The notes under the pieces are model-generated. The model saw only the letters and a list, made by a program, of their open reading frames with translations, was not told the DNA's origin and made no database searches. A stretch of 64,000 bases of DNA from Caprella mutica (Eukaryota; Arthropoda; Malacostraca; Amphipoda; Caprellidae): contig CANNZV010001183.1 of NCBI GenBank assembly GCA_947561585.1, positions 62,001 through 126,000 of the forward strand, written 5' to 3'. This document shows, in pieces, positions 1 to 12,600 of the stretch (its first letter is position 1; each line of letters starts with the position of its first letter). The position numbers and the translations under genes are program-made.

Positions 1-169
1 TCAGTTCCACATCTTCGGTCATACGTATAAGAAAAACGATAGAATAATAATTATTTCACTAGGATTGGTTGTTTTTACTCAACCAAACCTAGTGAAATAA
101 TTATTATTATATCATCTTTTCTTATATGTCCGAAGATGTGGAACTGACCGATAATTCGTAACTGACCCC
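1..169. mobile_element. Palindromic MITE family 1, copy a (left edge cut by the window)
   Basis: The arms are TCAGTTCCACATCTTCGG at the start and its complement near 125-147, with an AT-rich loop. The outer end GATAATTCGTAACTGACCC matches copies at 8740, 12927, 39712 and 50750. The left outer arm lies outside the window. Confidence 0.85.
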
Positions 170-653
170 ACATCTCCAATGGCTAGAACGATGTTATTTT
201 CTTCACATCTAATAACCAATTAGAGAGCATCAATACGAGTTAATTAAATCCATCGAGAAAATCAGAGTAGGTTTTCGATTGGTTAGTTAATCATCAGAAA
301 AGTTTATTGAGAAATATTTCAAGAGTTTCTAACTAAAAGAAAGATAAATGAATCGTAGGAATTAATGGAGTGAAGAGATTTTGAAGATGGGACTCGGGAT
401 GAAGTCGATTTAGTTGTTTCATTTTTATTTCAAGATGTTATTTTATTTTGATTTTTAAGTTCGTAATATTTTATGTTAGTAAATGAACAATTATGAATAT
501 GTGATATATGTAATCTGCTGCCGAAATGAAGATATATTGTTTAAATAGAATTAGATTAATAGTTTGCTCGAATCGATTTTATAAAAATTACCACGAATAA
601 ATTTCATTACATATGAATAACTTTTCTGAAAAAATTAATGTTTATATAAATTC
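170..653. other. AT-rich spacer
   Basis: The stretch lies between a palindromic MITE and the 24-bp array. No gene, splice pattern or repeat was recognised here. Confidence 0.5.
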
Positions 654-2588
654 TCATACATATGAAGTATTAAATGCTTATACATATGAAGTATTAAATG
701 CTTATACATATGAAGTATTAAATGCTTATACATATGAAGTATTAAATGCTTATACATATGAAGTATTAAATGCTTATACATATGAAGTATTAAATGCTTA
801 TGCATATGAAGTATTAAATGCTTATGCATATGAAATATTAAATGCTTATACATATGAAATATTAAATGCTTATACATATGAAATATTAAATGCTTATACA
901 TATGAAATATTAAATGCTTATACATATGAAGTATTAAATGCTTATACATATGATATATTAAATGCTTATACATATGAAATATTAAATGCTTATACATATG
1001 AAGTATTAAATGCTTATACATATGAAATATTAAATGCTTATACATATGAAATATTAAATGCTTATACATATGAAATATTAAATGCTTATACATATGAAAT
1101 ATTAAATGCTTATACATATGAAATATTAAATGCTTATACATATGAAGTATTAAATGCTTATACATATGATATATTAAATGCTTATACATATGAAATAATA
1201 AATGCTTATGCATATGAAATATTAAATGCTTATACATATGAAGTATTAAATGCTTATACATATGAAATATTAAATGCTTATACATATGAAATATTAAATG
1301 CTTATACATATGAAATATTAAATGCTTATACATATGAAGTATTAAATGCTTATACATATGAAGTATGAAATGCTTATACATATGAAATATTAAATGCTTA
1401 TACATATGAAATATTAAATGCTTATACATATGAAGTATGAAATGCTTATACATATGAAATATTAAATGCTTATACATATGAAATATTAAATGCTTATACA
1501 TATGAAATATTAAATGCTTATACATATGAAATATTAAATGCTTATACATATGAAATATTAAATGCTTATACATATGAAGTATTAAATGCTTATACATATG
1601 AAGTATGAAATGCTTATACATATGAAATATTAAATGCTCATACATATGAAATATTAAATGCTTATACATATGAAATATTAAATGCTTATACATATGAAGT
1701 ATTAAATGCTTATACATATGAAATATTAAATGCTTATACATATGAAGTATTAAATGCTTATACATATGAAATATTAAATGCTTATACATATGAAATAATA
1801 AATGCTTATGCATATGAAATATTAAATGCTTATACATATGAAATATTAAATGCTTATACATATGAAGTATTAAATGCTTATACATATGAAATATTAAATG
1901 CTTATACATATGAAATATTAAATGCTTATACATATGAAATATTAAATGCTTATACATATGAAGTATTAAATGCTTATACATATGATATATTAAATGCTTA
2001 TACATATGAAATATTAAATGCTTATACATATGAAGTATTAAATGCTTATACATATGATATATTAAATGCTTATACATATGAAATATTAAATGCTTATACA
2101 TATGAAGTATGAAATGCTTATACATATGAAATATTAAATGCTTATACATATGAAATAATAAATGCTTATGCATATGAAATATTAAATGCTTATACATATG
2201 AAGTATGAAATGCTTATACATATGAAATATTAAATGCTTATACATATGAAATATTAAATGCTTATACATATGATATATTAAATGCTTATACATATGAAGT
2301 ATTAAATGCTTATACATATGAAATATTAAATGTTTATACATATGAAATATTAAATGCTTATACATATGAAGTATTAAATGCTTATACATATGAAATATTA
2401 AATGCTTATACATATGAAATATTAAATGCTTATGCATATGAAATATTAAATGCTTATACATATGAAGTATGAAATGCTTATACATATGAAATATTAAATG
2501 CTTATACATATGAAATATTAAATGCTTATACATATGAAATATTAAATGCTTATGCATATGAAATATTAAATGCTTATACATATGAAAT
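654..2588. repeat. 24-bp minisatellite, about 80 copies
   Basis: The unit contains CATATGAA(A/G)TATTAAATGC. Variants (GTA/ATA, GATATA, ATAATA, GTATGA, TGCATATG) recur in blocks, which points to spread by multi-unit duplication. Because 24 is a multiple of three, stop-free frames run through it on both strands (613-1368 plus, 635-2581 minus) and give 8-residue repeats. These are not supported as genes. Confidence 0.97.
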
Positions 2589-3107
2589 TTCTCGACTCGT
2601 ATGGTTCAATTGACAGCAAATCAGGTAATTTCATTCGAAGAGCTTATTCCATCTGAGAGTTTCGGAGAAATGGAGGGAAAATGAAGTTAAACTCTAAAAA
2701 GAGGGCAAGGAATGGCATAAAATGAAACATTAGCTGCACAAAATAAGTAACAAATTGTGACATCATATCTGATGCAACCTATGAATAATAATCTACTTTG
2801 TAAAGTGAAATACGTTGTATCGTCATTAGCAGTTCAGGTATACGTACATACAAACAATTGCAAAACTTCAGCTTATAATTTTAAGATATGAATTATTAAG
2901 GCTTATACTTATGATTAGAATTGATATTATTTTGGTAAAGTTAGTAAACTATTTTGATGGTAAACCGTAAAGAGTATTTCCCCCTAACTTTATTAATTGG
3001 TCTACTGAATTCGATATATTTAGTAAATTGATTAAAATAGGTATTAATTGAATAAATTTTCTCAAATGAAGTTATAGAAGAAGAACATGAAGATTATTAT
3101 ATGGATT
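2589..3107. other. Spacer between two arrays
   Basis: Mixed AT-rich sequence with no recognisable coding or mobile feature. Confidence 0.45.
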
Positions 3108-3366
3108 CTTGTCTTAATCTTCTATGGCCCCACCACAGCCTTCTTTCTTAATCTTCTATGGCCCACAATAGCCTTCTCTCTGAATCTTCTATGGCCCACC
3201 ATAGCCTTCTCTCTTAATCTTCTATGACCCATCATAACTTTCTCTCTTAATCTTCTATGACCCACCATAACTTTCTCTCTTAATCTTCTATGACCCACCA
3301 TAACTTTCTCTCTTAATCTTCTATGGCCCAACCATACCTTTCTCTCTTAATCTTTCTCTCTTAATC
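3108..3366. repeat. 33-35-bp minisatellite, about 7 copies (shared family, inverted)
   Basis: The unit contains CTTAATCTTCTATGGCCCACC. It is the reverse complement of the arrays at 9394 and 12003, so one family stands in both orientations. Confidence 0.93.
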
Positions 3367-6300
3367 TCAGCAATCGTTGCTCAGCACTAGTTCAATGCTA
3401 TCCTATTGCTGAACGATTATTGCTGCGTGATGATTGTAACAACCGCAACATGTAAAACGTACCTTTAGAGTGAAGACGTTCTCCGTCAAGCCCTGCACAT
3501 AGCAGATTCTTCAACTGAAATCACATAATGATACGCGCATCGTAATGTCCAAATGTCATTAAAATGATCACATGTCCTTTGCTTTATTTTCTCAGTAAAA
3601 GATTAATGTAACATCAGATGTCCATCTCTTCCCCGTAAACAAAAATAACAATAAACGATGGGCACTGATTTAAGTAACATCCATTTTTTCCCACATTCAA
3701 TAAATTCGGGCTAAAATTAGGTCAAAATTTTACATTTTAATCGGTTTAAATTTATTTCACTCATCACCAAACATATAAAGTCCTGATTTATTCTGTCAAT
3801 CCTATACATTTGGAGCATGCATGAATATCCAAAGAACATCTAAACTGTACAGGATTTCGTTAGATGTCCTACCTAGAAATAGGATCCTCTGGAAAGGTGA
3901 GAGAAGAAAGGTAATTCATTTTGCCCTTTCAGGAGGACTCAAAGTTTCAGGATTCTATGCCTACAGCTTTTCAAACACTGTTTAATATCTTGCAACCTGC
4001 GAAAAATTTGGCCAGAGTGATACCCTTTTCAGCTGAAACGACCAGCTTTTCAGCGCGAAAAGTACATTCAAAATGAGCCAAAATACGAATGGTAAGGATT
4101 TCTCATCAGCAAAAGAACTGGATCATGCATTTGTAAATTTGAGAACCAAGACGAAGTTTGAATACCAATGATTTAGGGGCTGCAGTATGGAGCTGTCGAG
4201 GGGTATTCGTCCCTGTCGAACGGTGACGGCTCTTCGAATACTGAAATCCATGCATATGTTCAGGAAACAAAATAGGGGGTACGTGTATATTTAAAGTGGA
4301 TAGTTACGGTGTACTCCGAACTGATGTTCAATTTTCATTTATTTCCTCTGAAAATAGCATTTCTATTTTAACGATGAGGCAGATATTATAAACAACTTTA
4401 ATATTTAAATTGTTTTGGTTAAAAATGAAAATTCATTTACTTAAAAATTAAATATTGCCCGTGATTTCAACTTCAATTTTGATTATAATAAATCTGTTAA
4501 ATAAATCGATGTAAAAATTTAATTATTATTTTTATTTATCTCAAATAGTTTCTAAGCAATTACAAGGAATATATTTTCTGTCTTTCTTTCCATAATCTTT
4601 TTAAGTTAGCAAACCGCATGTGTAATATCAAGGCGAGAACTGTTGACCATCCGTCATTCTTGACGGGCTGACCCATTAGTTGTGACTTATGGCCTAGTGT
4701 TTGAAGGCCTTTATGTAAAATGCCTCCCTAGTAACTAATAGTATTAACCCCAGCAAAATAAAGAGACGTAAGAGCTGGGACATTTCCTAGTAAAGCATTT
4801 TTTCAAAAGTTATTTGTATTAATTGAAATTATGTATTTTTTTCTAAATCAGATATAATGTTTCTATTATCATATATAAACCGATTTAAAATGTTATTCCC
4901 GTTAATTTATTATTCTGGATGTAAATTACATAATTACTTGCATCGTCGATACTTTTTAAAAAGAACTTTTAAATTAAACACACTGCGATAAAATATTGTT
5001 GATGATAAATAGAAATATTTTAAATGCTTTATTTCTAGGATAATTCATCCACAGTTAATTTAAAAGTAGAAGCAACCACAAACTTTTTATGCTAAAGACG
5101 ATCTAATAAAATAACACCTACCATCGCCCATCAAATATACGAATTCTATTTTTGTAATTCGAGTTACTCTTCTTTGGTATTTTCATATTCGTCAGTTCTT
5201 CAATTTACAAGGTAGAACTTCTGAGTTTTAATCGCGCGGTTATTTTTACGCATGATTAACATAGAGAGAAAGCTATGTACCATCCTCTCAATTTTCGGTC
5301 GGCCACCATAATTATATCTCTTAATAACAAGACATTAATTCCTTCCACCTAATCAAAGCCCTCTTCCGTAAATCAGCATTCCAGCCCCACACCATTTTTT
5401 TGTTTATTCCCCCATGTGTTCCCCAAGCCTTCTAATCCTCTGATCCTCCTCCTCTCCCTCCTTCCAATCCACTTGAGGTCCCGAGGCAGAAAAAGACACC
5501 ACCGCGCCTTCTGACCAAATCCTCCCTAAAAACAATAAAGGTTGCCAGATTTAATTAGTCAGCTCCGGAAATGTTTTAAAGGGATGTGTGCCCTAAGAGT
5601 ATTTCTTTAAATTCACCAAAAAGAGAGATGGCACTAATGAATTTCCTGGGGCTACAAATACGCCTGTCACTACATTTGATGGCTCCGTTGGAAAAGTCTC
5701 CTACTGATGGCTACTGGATTTTTAATTCCGTCTAATGACTGCCTTCATTTTTAAAACACTGTAATAGTTAAATACTTAATTAATTAATCGATAAATGAAT
5801 GAATGATAAATTGATTGACCGATAAATATAAAGTAATAATTTATTCGACACACTGATTAAAATATAAATGAGATTGTACAACAAGAAAATTATATGAGTT
5901 TTTTAAATATATTTTCCATATTAGTAAAGTATAAGAAAATTATCACATCAAAAACAATTGCTCATAATTACAATTTTAATCATAAATTTCATATTCAAAT
6001 TCTCATATATGCAACAGCGTTAAATTTTGTAGTTCGAAATTTTGATGCTCGAAGCAATAAAAACACGGCGTTGAAATCCACGACGTCAAAGATAACGAAA
6101 AGGTCGCAGATGTTTCTTTTTCTTGGTCGCACTGTCACAACGGCAGACAGATCGGATGATATTACAGCTCTTGGCACTCTAATATGGTGAGCCTCATATG
6201 GCAACACTCAGTCTAATATCGCATGATAACCCGTGACAGGATAGACCCAGATTTAACCCTCTGTAGTCCTGGATTCGAAACCAGCACTGACGAATAGGTG

Positions 6301-6561
6301 AAGTGGAGCATTTAAGGAGATCTAGTGAGAGTTTACAATCTGCTGCTATCATGTTAACGTACTTTAATTCTCCATCTTAGAATCTAGAAGATTTGAAGAC
6401 TCTTCTTGGTTATAGTTGGAAGATGTTATGACAAGAATGTTCAGAATATACCGGAGAAATGAAGTGTCAGTTAAATACGCTATTTTGACAGGTTTAGAAT
6501 ATAATTTCCAAAAGGAAAGTTTGAATTGATTCTAAGAGACTATTTTCTTTTTCCTTTACAG
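3367..6561. other. Upstream region or 5' intron of CARP
   Basis: It holds an imperfect hairpin at about 3371-3428 (arms CAGCAATCGTT and AACGATTATTGCTG) and a GC-richer patch at about 5385-5520. An untranslated exon or the signal-peptide exon could hide here, but none was recognised. Small open frames at 5894-6207 look random. Confidence 0.4.
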
Positions 6562-6609
6562 TTCTAGAAGGCAGTTGGGACCAATGGTGGACTTACAATG
6601 GAATATCAG
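6562..6609 (+). CDS. CARP exon 1 of the visible model
   Basis: This 48-base exon encodes xLEGSWDQWWTYNGIS plus the first base of Gly17. The acceptor is TTTACAG at 6555-6561 and the donor is GTAAAG at 6610. The WWTY-GIS-G segment is the start of the mature family domain. It enters in phase 1, so an upstream exon with start codon and signal peptide must exist. A second AG six bases downstream (6566-6567) would also keep the frame. Confidence 0.88.
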
Positions 6610-9600
6610 GTAAAGTTTCTTCATTCTCTTTGGAGCCTTTATTGGTTACAATGGTAAATTAATAAATGAATATGAATTTTAACGCAGTAATTATGTGGAA
6701 TTGCTACCTGTATAAAAAAATCTCATATTATAATAGAATTGTATACAATGTAAACAAATTTGAACAAATATCAAACAAATTGTTATAAATATCAAACAAA
6801 TTGTTCGTTATTTGAGTTTTACAAATAATATGCAGTAAAAGTACCTGCTACAATTTTGATCGTATTGCTTATTAATGCAATACTCTAAATATAATAATAG
6901 GTTATTATATTATAACCCAACATTAATAATATAAAAAAAATCATATAGAGAAAATAGCATTAAATAGTTTAGTGGATATGAATAACTGCGACACGTCGAA
7001 TGACTTTTCGTGCTATTCAAGGAATATCGTAACTTTTTTCGATACGGAATAATGATCTAACTTTAGCAGTGGCAGCGCTTTATTTCGACATCGTCATGGC
7101 TACCTAGTTAGGTACAGTGATGTACCTAAGCACAATAGCTGTACAAATAACATAGACCACTATGACTTTCACGGCACTGTACCAGAACAAGTGAATTACA
7201 TACATGAGAATATACTCAAAACTGTAAGTGAACGAACGTTATTGAGTAAATTGATGGACGGTTAACTTCACTCAGGGCCACATTGACAGGGTTTGGTAGG
7301 AATAGCATTGAGTAGTGCTAAGTGGGGTCAAGCGAGTGACTGTTGACGAAACAATACACAAAAATGCTCATTTATATCAATCATAATGGGAATAATAGTT
7401 GGAGCAAATTAGGGAACTTATAGACCGAAGTTTGGGTCTCCCGCATTCGAAAGTTGCCAGTCAGTCCTAATGATGCTAATCACCTAAAAATGAGAGCAAC
7501 ATTCTATTCAAACATTGGAAATCAATGAATGTTTATTTTCATTAGTAAAATAGAATATTTACCTATAGAGGAGATACACCCTTTTATCAATTAGTGGATG
7601 AAATACTAATTAATTGGATTAATTGGCTCAAGATTTTTAATTCTTTTGTTCTTCAGTATAAATAAAAAGTATTTTTAATTTGGTTATGATTGTATTCTTC
7701 GATAAAAAAATTGGGGATACAAAAAAGTTTTGAAAAAAATTGGGGACACAAAAAAAAGTAGAAAAAGTTAAAAAAAAAATCAATAAAAAAATTGGGGACA
7801 CAAAAAAAGTAGAAAAAAGTAAGGAAAAAAATCAATCAAAAAATTGGGAAATTAGGAATGATAGACGCAATATATTAATTAATTTCTAATGGTAAAAATC
7901 TATAAAATTAAAACCTGTTAACAGTCATTTGAAATGAACTGAATCATATAGAGATAATTTAAAAGTTGTCTAACATCAATATAGATAATTTATTACTTCA
8001 CATTTCAAATAAATAAATATAAATAAGCAATTCATTAAAATGTATCTGACCTGATCGTTACATTCAAACCGGAATTAATCTTCCAGATTATTTAATTCAG
8101 AGATGTAAAGAAGAGGTCAAAGTTCCTAATCTTTGACTCAAATGCAAACAAACTAATGTTATAATATTGATAAAAATACAAAGTAATCTTTACAATATAG
8201 AAGAAAATAATAAATTAATTAAATTACAATTTCCTATCACTGGCACTGCACAATATGATCTTCATATGATTATATAATCTTATAGATATATATATAATCT
8301 TAATTCAAGAAAATTGAATAAGAGGCTTCATATCGGCAGTTAACGCAACGAGACACGGGCGTTTTTTCACAGCGTTTTTGACTCTGAAGAAATTAGTGTT
8401 AAACTCATTTCATACGTATCCATGTTGCGCGACGTTTTGACAGCGTTTTAAACACCTCAAAATCGCCGCGTAACATGGATACGTATGAATTGGGTTTATC
8501 AATAATTTCCTCAGAGTCAAAAACGCTTTGAAAACGCGGTACAAAAACACTCGTGTGACATTGCTCTTAGAGCATGAAAATATTTGGAAATTCTACATTT
8601 TCTGGAGTAAACAGTCACTAGTTAATTGTTTGATTAAAATGTACTTAAAAAGAGTAAATACAGGACATTAATAAAAAGTGTACCAATGCCATTTTTATTA
8701 AATCACATGTCCTACTTTATTTACCTTCACTTTCATGTAGGGTAAGTTCTCAATTATCGGTCAGCTCTACATTTTCGGACACGTAAGAAAAAACTATATA
8801 AAAATTATTATTTACCTTTCATATGTTTTTTTCTTACGTGTCCGAAAATGTAATGAATTAAAATCTTGCATATAAGAGTAATAATCAATAAATGTAATTA
8901 TACAGTGGGTATAAAAATAATCAATTAAACTCTATCAAAAGAGCACTTGAAACAAATCTACAGTCGATACAGTGGCTACAATAGCCACCAATTAAGGGAC
9001 AAATAAGTACAATAATAAGATAAATCGATAGGTGGTGAAAGATTGGACATAAAAATCACCTCTAGATAGTTTATATAGTAATTATGGTACATAATATCAG
9101 AACTGCATTGTGACACATGCAATAGCTTGACAGCAGTGCATTTATGGTACTTTTATGGTTAGATTAAATAGCATTGAATTGTTAATGCAGCTTTAGTAGA
9201 TTATAGATTGCATTGAAAGGTTAATGCAACGTGTTAGGGAATCATTGGAAGCACAGTATGGATCTACAATGCTTATTTGTGATAGCAAACGGTTCATATG
9301 AAGTATTTACACTATTTACCAAGTATAATGTTATTATCAGGAAGGAACTATTTGAAAAAATATATAGAATTAAGTATAAGAAAAATTTTGGTTGCGCCAT
9401 AGAAGATTGAGAGAGAAAGTCATGGTGGGGCCATAGAAGATTGAGAGAGAAAGCTGTAGTGGGGCCATAGAAGATTGAGAGAAAGTTATGGTGGGGCCAT
9501 AGAAGATTAAGAAAGAAAGCTGTAGTGGTGCCATAGAAGATTGAGAGAAAGTTATGGTGGAGCCATAGAAGATTAAGAAAGAAAGCTGTAGTGGTGCCAT

Positions 9601-12600
9601 AGAAGATTGAGAGAAAGTTATGGTGGAGCCATAGAAGATTAAGAAAGAAAGCTGTAGTGGTGCCATAGAAGATTGAGAGAAAGTTATGGTGGGGTCATAG
9701 ATTAAGATGGGTGATTATCTAATCTTCAGTAGTTCCATCATATATTTCTTTCCGGGTTTTAGATAACTATAACTCAGGCATTACATAAATTATCAAAATT
9801 ACTTAAATTCATAATATGAACTAACTGGAAAAAAAGAACTAAATGAGTGATACTGATTAGTACTTTTAAAATATTATAAAATAGTAGATTCAACTGGTTC
9901 AACCCGCTTTACCACGGAATATTAAAGGTTAAAAAGCGCGTATGTTCTACAGGTTAAATAAGCAGTGAAAGAACACACTACTGGAGCCAATAAGGTTCAA
10001 ATTATCCCTGCATGGGCTTTTAACCAGTAACTCCCGGTAGAGGCAGCTGTGGGGCCTCATCAGAGGTCACATCAAATTTTATGAACCGGAATATTAACTA
10101 TAAAAGTAAGGGGCATTAACACGACCAGCCCAAACACTTGACCTACACTCTATGAATTAATTTAATGAATGAAATGATTTACAGTGCGGTAGGTATGTAG
10201 TTTTGTACCAGTAAATCAAATCTGAATTTTGACAAAATTATACGATATTCATTTCTTTAATTCAAGGAAATTAGCGTATATTTTGTGTCATTTTGAAGTC
10301 AAAGTGAAGAAGTCGGTATATACTATATAGGGCAATGTCAAACGAGCGCTTTTTTCACAGCGGTTTCACAGCGTTTTTCAATCTGAATAAATTATTGTAT
10401 GTAACCACGTAACGCGACGCTTTTGGAGCATTGAAAACGCTCCAAAAACGTTCGTCTGACATGGCCCTTATATACTCGATCACATTCAGAGGTCCTATAG
10501 CACGGTTCCAATTACTTAATATTTCCTTCAAATAAATAGATTTTTACAATGAGACATAAAATGACGTAGGAGTTTTACGCGATCGTACCGTGCCACCCCG
10601 AGAGAATTCCAGTCAACATCATCTTTCGAAAGTTGTTTTCTTTCCATTTGAGGAGATCTTTTGAAACAAAATAGAGATATTCAGATGGGGAATATGAAGG
10701 AGAAGAAGTTCATGATACCGTGAACCCATGCAAGGTAGCGAAGAGTTACGCTTCCGGGCAAATACGCACGAGTGTTGTCCCAGGTAGCAAGGTTTCTTGG
10801 CCCAATATTGGGACAGCATTGGCGCCCAGAATCATTTCTTCCGGGCTTCAATGTATATCAATGGAAATAAGGGAATAATTCAACTAAATCATCTTACTGA
10901 GAGGCATCTAATCCATCTAATAATGAACGGGAAATATAATGGCAAGATGTTAAAATTAATTAAGTTTCATATTAGTTGATCATAAAATTTTAATACAATA
11001 TTCACTTATAAAAATCTAATAATTAACTTGGAAGAAATTAATTATCGCAAGATGTTAAAACTAAAGAGTTTTAAATGTCATATTTATAAATCATTTAATT
11101 TATTAAGAAGCAAATATTTATTTTGAGCTTATAGCGAATCCATTCTTTTTATATAGTGATGCAATAATGTTTTTATTCGACTCATTGACTAATTAAATAT
11201 CTTTCTTATCGAGCTAATATGTTTTTTACTCGCAACATTTTTAGCTAGGTACTCTAGTGGTATATCTTTCATAAAAAACTCGAGAAACAGCTTTAATTAG
11301 CCATTGCGATTACCATCATTCATTTAATTACGAATGTATCTTTGTGATAATTTTGCAAAGAGTTTACCGCAATATCAAAACACTTACTTTAATTTGAAAA
11401 TATATTAGATATATGAACAACATAAAGAAATCTTGTAAAGAATTGTATATGTTTTAGTTTTTAAATCAAAACTAAACTAAATCTTTTCTTGGTATACGGG
11501 CTTGCTACCTACGTATATTAATTCATTCATTTTCCTCTCTACAGCAAGCCTACACTAACTACAGTCATATCAATTACATCTCCTAACTGTCTATTTCACA
11601 ATTAGATATATTTTCTGAAGATGATATAAAATTAATTTATTTTCCATAAGTCCAATTCATTTTCATTGCAATTATGCTACTTAATGTGTGGTTATTACCT
11701 TCGCAGAATGTGGAAGGTTATAGTTCTAAGTGGCATTTATTTATTTATTTATCATCTTGTTATTCGCATAACTCAAAAAGTATTCAACCAAATTGTCTGA
11801 AATTTGATGGGACGATTGGTCAATGTCCAGGGACCATCTGGTAGAATTTTAAGAGCAATCCGGTAATAGGACAAGGTCAAGGTCATTTATAACTCAATTT
11901 TCATTGAATAGTGAGAGTCGTTTATAAACGGAGGCGAAGATATGCGCTCTATCGAGTGCACGTCATCTAGTTTGACATATAATGGATGACCAGAGAGGAT
12001 ATCATGGTGGGGCCATAGAAGATTGAGAGAGAAAGTTATGGTGGGGCCATAGAAGATTGAGAGAGAAAGTTATGGTGGGGCCATAGAAGATTGAGAGTTA
12101 AAGTTATGGTGGGGAAATAGAAGATTGAGAGAGAAAGTTATAGTGGGGCCATAGAAGATTAGGAGTGAAAGCTATAGTGGGGCCATAGAAGATTAAGAGT
12201 GAAAGTTATGGTGGGGCCATAGAAGATTGAGAGAAAGTTATGGTGGGGCCATAGAAGATTGAGAGAGAAAGTTATGGTGGGGCCATAGAAGATTGAGAGA
12301 GAAAGTTATGGTGGGGCCATAAAAGATTGAGAGAGAAAGTTATTGTGGGGCCATAGAAGATTGTGAGAGAAAGCTATAGTGGGGCCATAGAAGATTAAGA
12401 GTGAAAGTTATGGTGGGGCCATAGAAGATTGAGAGAAAGTTATAGTGGGGCCATAGAAGATTGAGAGAGAAAGTTATTGTGGGGCCATAGAAGATTGAGA
12501 GAGAAAGTTATAGTGGGGCCATAGAAGATTAGGAGTGAAAGTTATGGTGGGCCCATAGAAGATTGAGAGAAAGTTATGGTGGGGCCATAGAAGATTGAGA

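Noticed and set aside
635..2581. A 648-codon minus-strand frame of eight-residue repeats
   Set aside because: Product of the 24-bp array; the plus strand also runs open until unit mutations create stops.
4040..4093. Possible upstream CARP exon ending AATACGAATG|GTAAGG with a phase-1 donor
   Set aside because: It has a usable acceptor and the right phase, but no signal peptide or hydrophobic stretch; too weak to add to the model.
6240..6290. GGATTCGAAACCAGCAC resembles an inverted tRNA B box
   Set aside because: No A box at suitable distance on the minus strand.
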